Shown here piece by piece: positions 63,696-64,000 of a DNA stretch of 64,000 bases (within the stretch, counting starts at the first letter, position 1; every line of letters begins with the position of its first letter). Under the pieces are notes generated by a model that was given only the letters and a program-made list of their open reading frames with translations, made no database searches and was not told the DNA's origin. Location of the stretch: assembly GCA_963834945.1 (NCBI GenBank), contig CAWIDT010000012.1, positions 182,615 to 246,614 of the forward strand, given 5' to 3'. The DNA is from R-RK-3 sp963834945 (lineage in GTDB: Bacteria; Pseudomonadota; Alphaproteobacteria; Rhizobiales; Rhodomicrobiaceae). A program made the translations under genes and the position numbers.

Positions 63696-63863
63696 ATGCT
63701 TAAAGTAGCTCAAGCACTTGCATTCATGACGCTGTCGGCTGCCTACGCATTAGAGTGTTTCCAGATCCATCACCCGGCGGTCAGCGTAACGCTGTCCCTC
63801 GCTTATCTGGTTATCGCGGTGAAATATCTGCGCGACGCAGCAAAGTCGGTCCGCAATCAGTAG
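63696..63863 (+). CDS. Small two-helix membrane protein, unrecognised
   Basis: A 55-residue product from ATG 63696, which has AGGAG ten bases upstream. Two hydrophobic helices (VAQALAFMTLSAAYALECF and AVSVTLSLAYLVIAVKYL) are joined by QIHHP, with a basic tail RDAAKSVRNQ. A longer frame from 63654 lacks a ribosome-binding site. It is divergent from the HTH-PPR gene and followed by a strong terminator, so it is a separate short transcript. No family recognised. Confidence 0.6.
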   Translation: MLKVAQALAFMTLSAAYALECFQIHHPAVSVTLSLAYLVIAVKYLRDAAKSVRNQ

Positions 63864-63887
63864 TTGCAACGCCGTTAGAAGGCAAGA

Positions 63888-63916
63888 AAGGTCCGTAGCG
63901 ATGCGGGCCTTTTTTC
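63888..63916 (+). terminator. Rho-independent terminator of the small membrane gene
   Basis: AAGGTCCG pairs with CGGGCCTT (one G-U pair) across an eight-base loop, followed by TTTTT. It lies 25 bases after the stop of the 63696-63863 gene. Confidence 0.8.
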
Positions 63917-64000
63917 GATTCGATGATGTAGCACTTGGCTTTTCGTCTCGCACGAGGGCCTGCCGTGTTGGCACTACCGAGGCTTGAACGACTGCTTCCA

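Overview
The window reads as a chromosomal segment of a GC-rich alphaproteobacterium, most likely of the order Hyphomicrobiales (Rhizobiales). The reasons are the order tRNA-Leu / trigger factor / clpP / clpX / lon / HU, the DUF2849-cysI-DUF934 sulfite reduction operon, the hsp20-DUF1150 pair behind an alphaproteobacterial RpoH-type promoter, the DUF2007-trmN6 pair divergent from a polyprenyl synthase, an Omp25-like porin, mmcB, and palindromic 'TAGAGCACGATC'-type intergenic repeats. The genus cannot be read from the sequence.

Layout. 1-5.8 kb: the end of a glutamate-synthase-like gene, an AI-2E transporter destroyed by an IS630 element, the polyamine genes speD and speE, and a second IS630. 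6.1-11.8 kb: egtD-egtB (ergothioneine), mmcB, a ketopantoate-reductase-like gene and a gamma-glutamyltransferase-like gene. 11.8-20.3 kb: a 1304-residue SARP/BTAD-cyclase-AAA-TPR regulator, an ada-2OG oxygenase repair operon, and parE. 20.4-24.2 kb: a divergent lipid/glycan modification module (LAB_N, GT2, ArnT-like, PAP2). 24.2-31.4 kb: a badly frameshifted ileS, a LysE exporter, a class III aminotransferase, a DUF1499 protein and a metallo-hydrolase. 31.5-36.8 kb: an XRE-cupin regulator with a candidate operator, sulfite reduction genes, a YdcF protein, hsp20 and DUF1150. 37-45.6 kb: tartrate/malate dehydrogenase, small membrane proteins, an S49 peptidase, trmN6, polyprenyl synthase, a porin and HU. 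45.9-55.4 kb: lon, clpX, clpP, tig, tRNA-Leu, cysK, a mercaptopyruvate sulfurtransferase and a membrane protein. 55.7-59.6 kb: a third IS630 carrying a nested IS66 with a perfect 8-bp target duplication. 59.6-61.3 kb: an SDR-ECF sigma operon. 61.5-63.6 kb: an unusual HTH protein with seven nearly identical 32-residue PPR-like repeats, divergent from a tiny membrane protein gene.

The most unusual item is the HTH-PPR-TPR gene at 61572-63623. It joins an XRE-like DNA-binding head to an almost perfect 96-bp tandem array encoding pentatricopeptide-like repeats, which are rare in bacteria, followed by a TPR-like tail.

Many conserved genes here (ileS, lon, cysK, the HTH-PPR gene) carry single-base frameshifts that restore a normal protein when repaired. 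Indel-type sequencing error, or active gene decay, must be weighed in any reading of broken genes. By contrast, the A8 run at the same codon position in all three IS630 copies looks like a programmed frameshift site.
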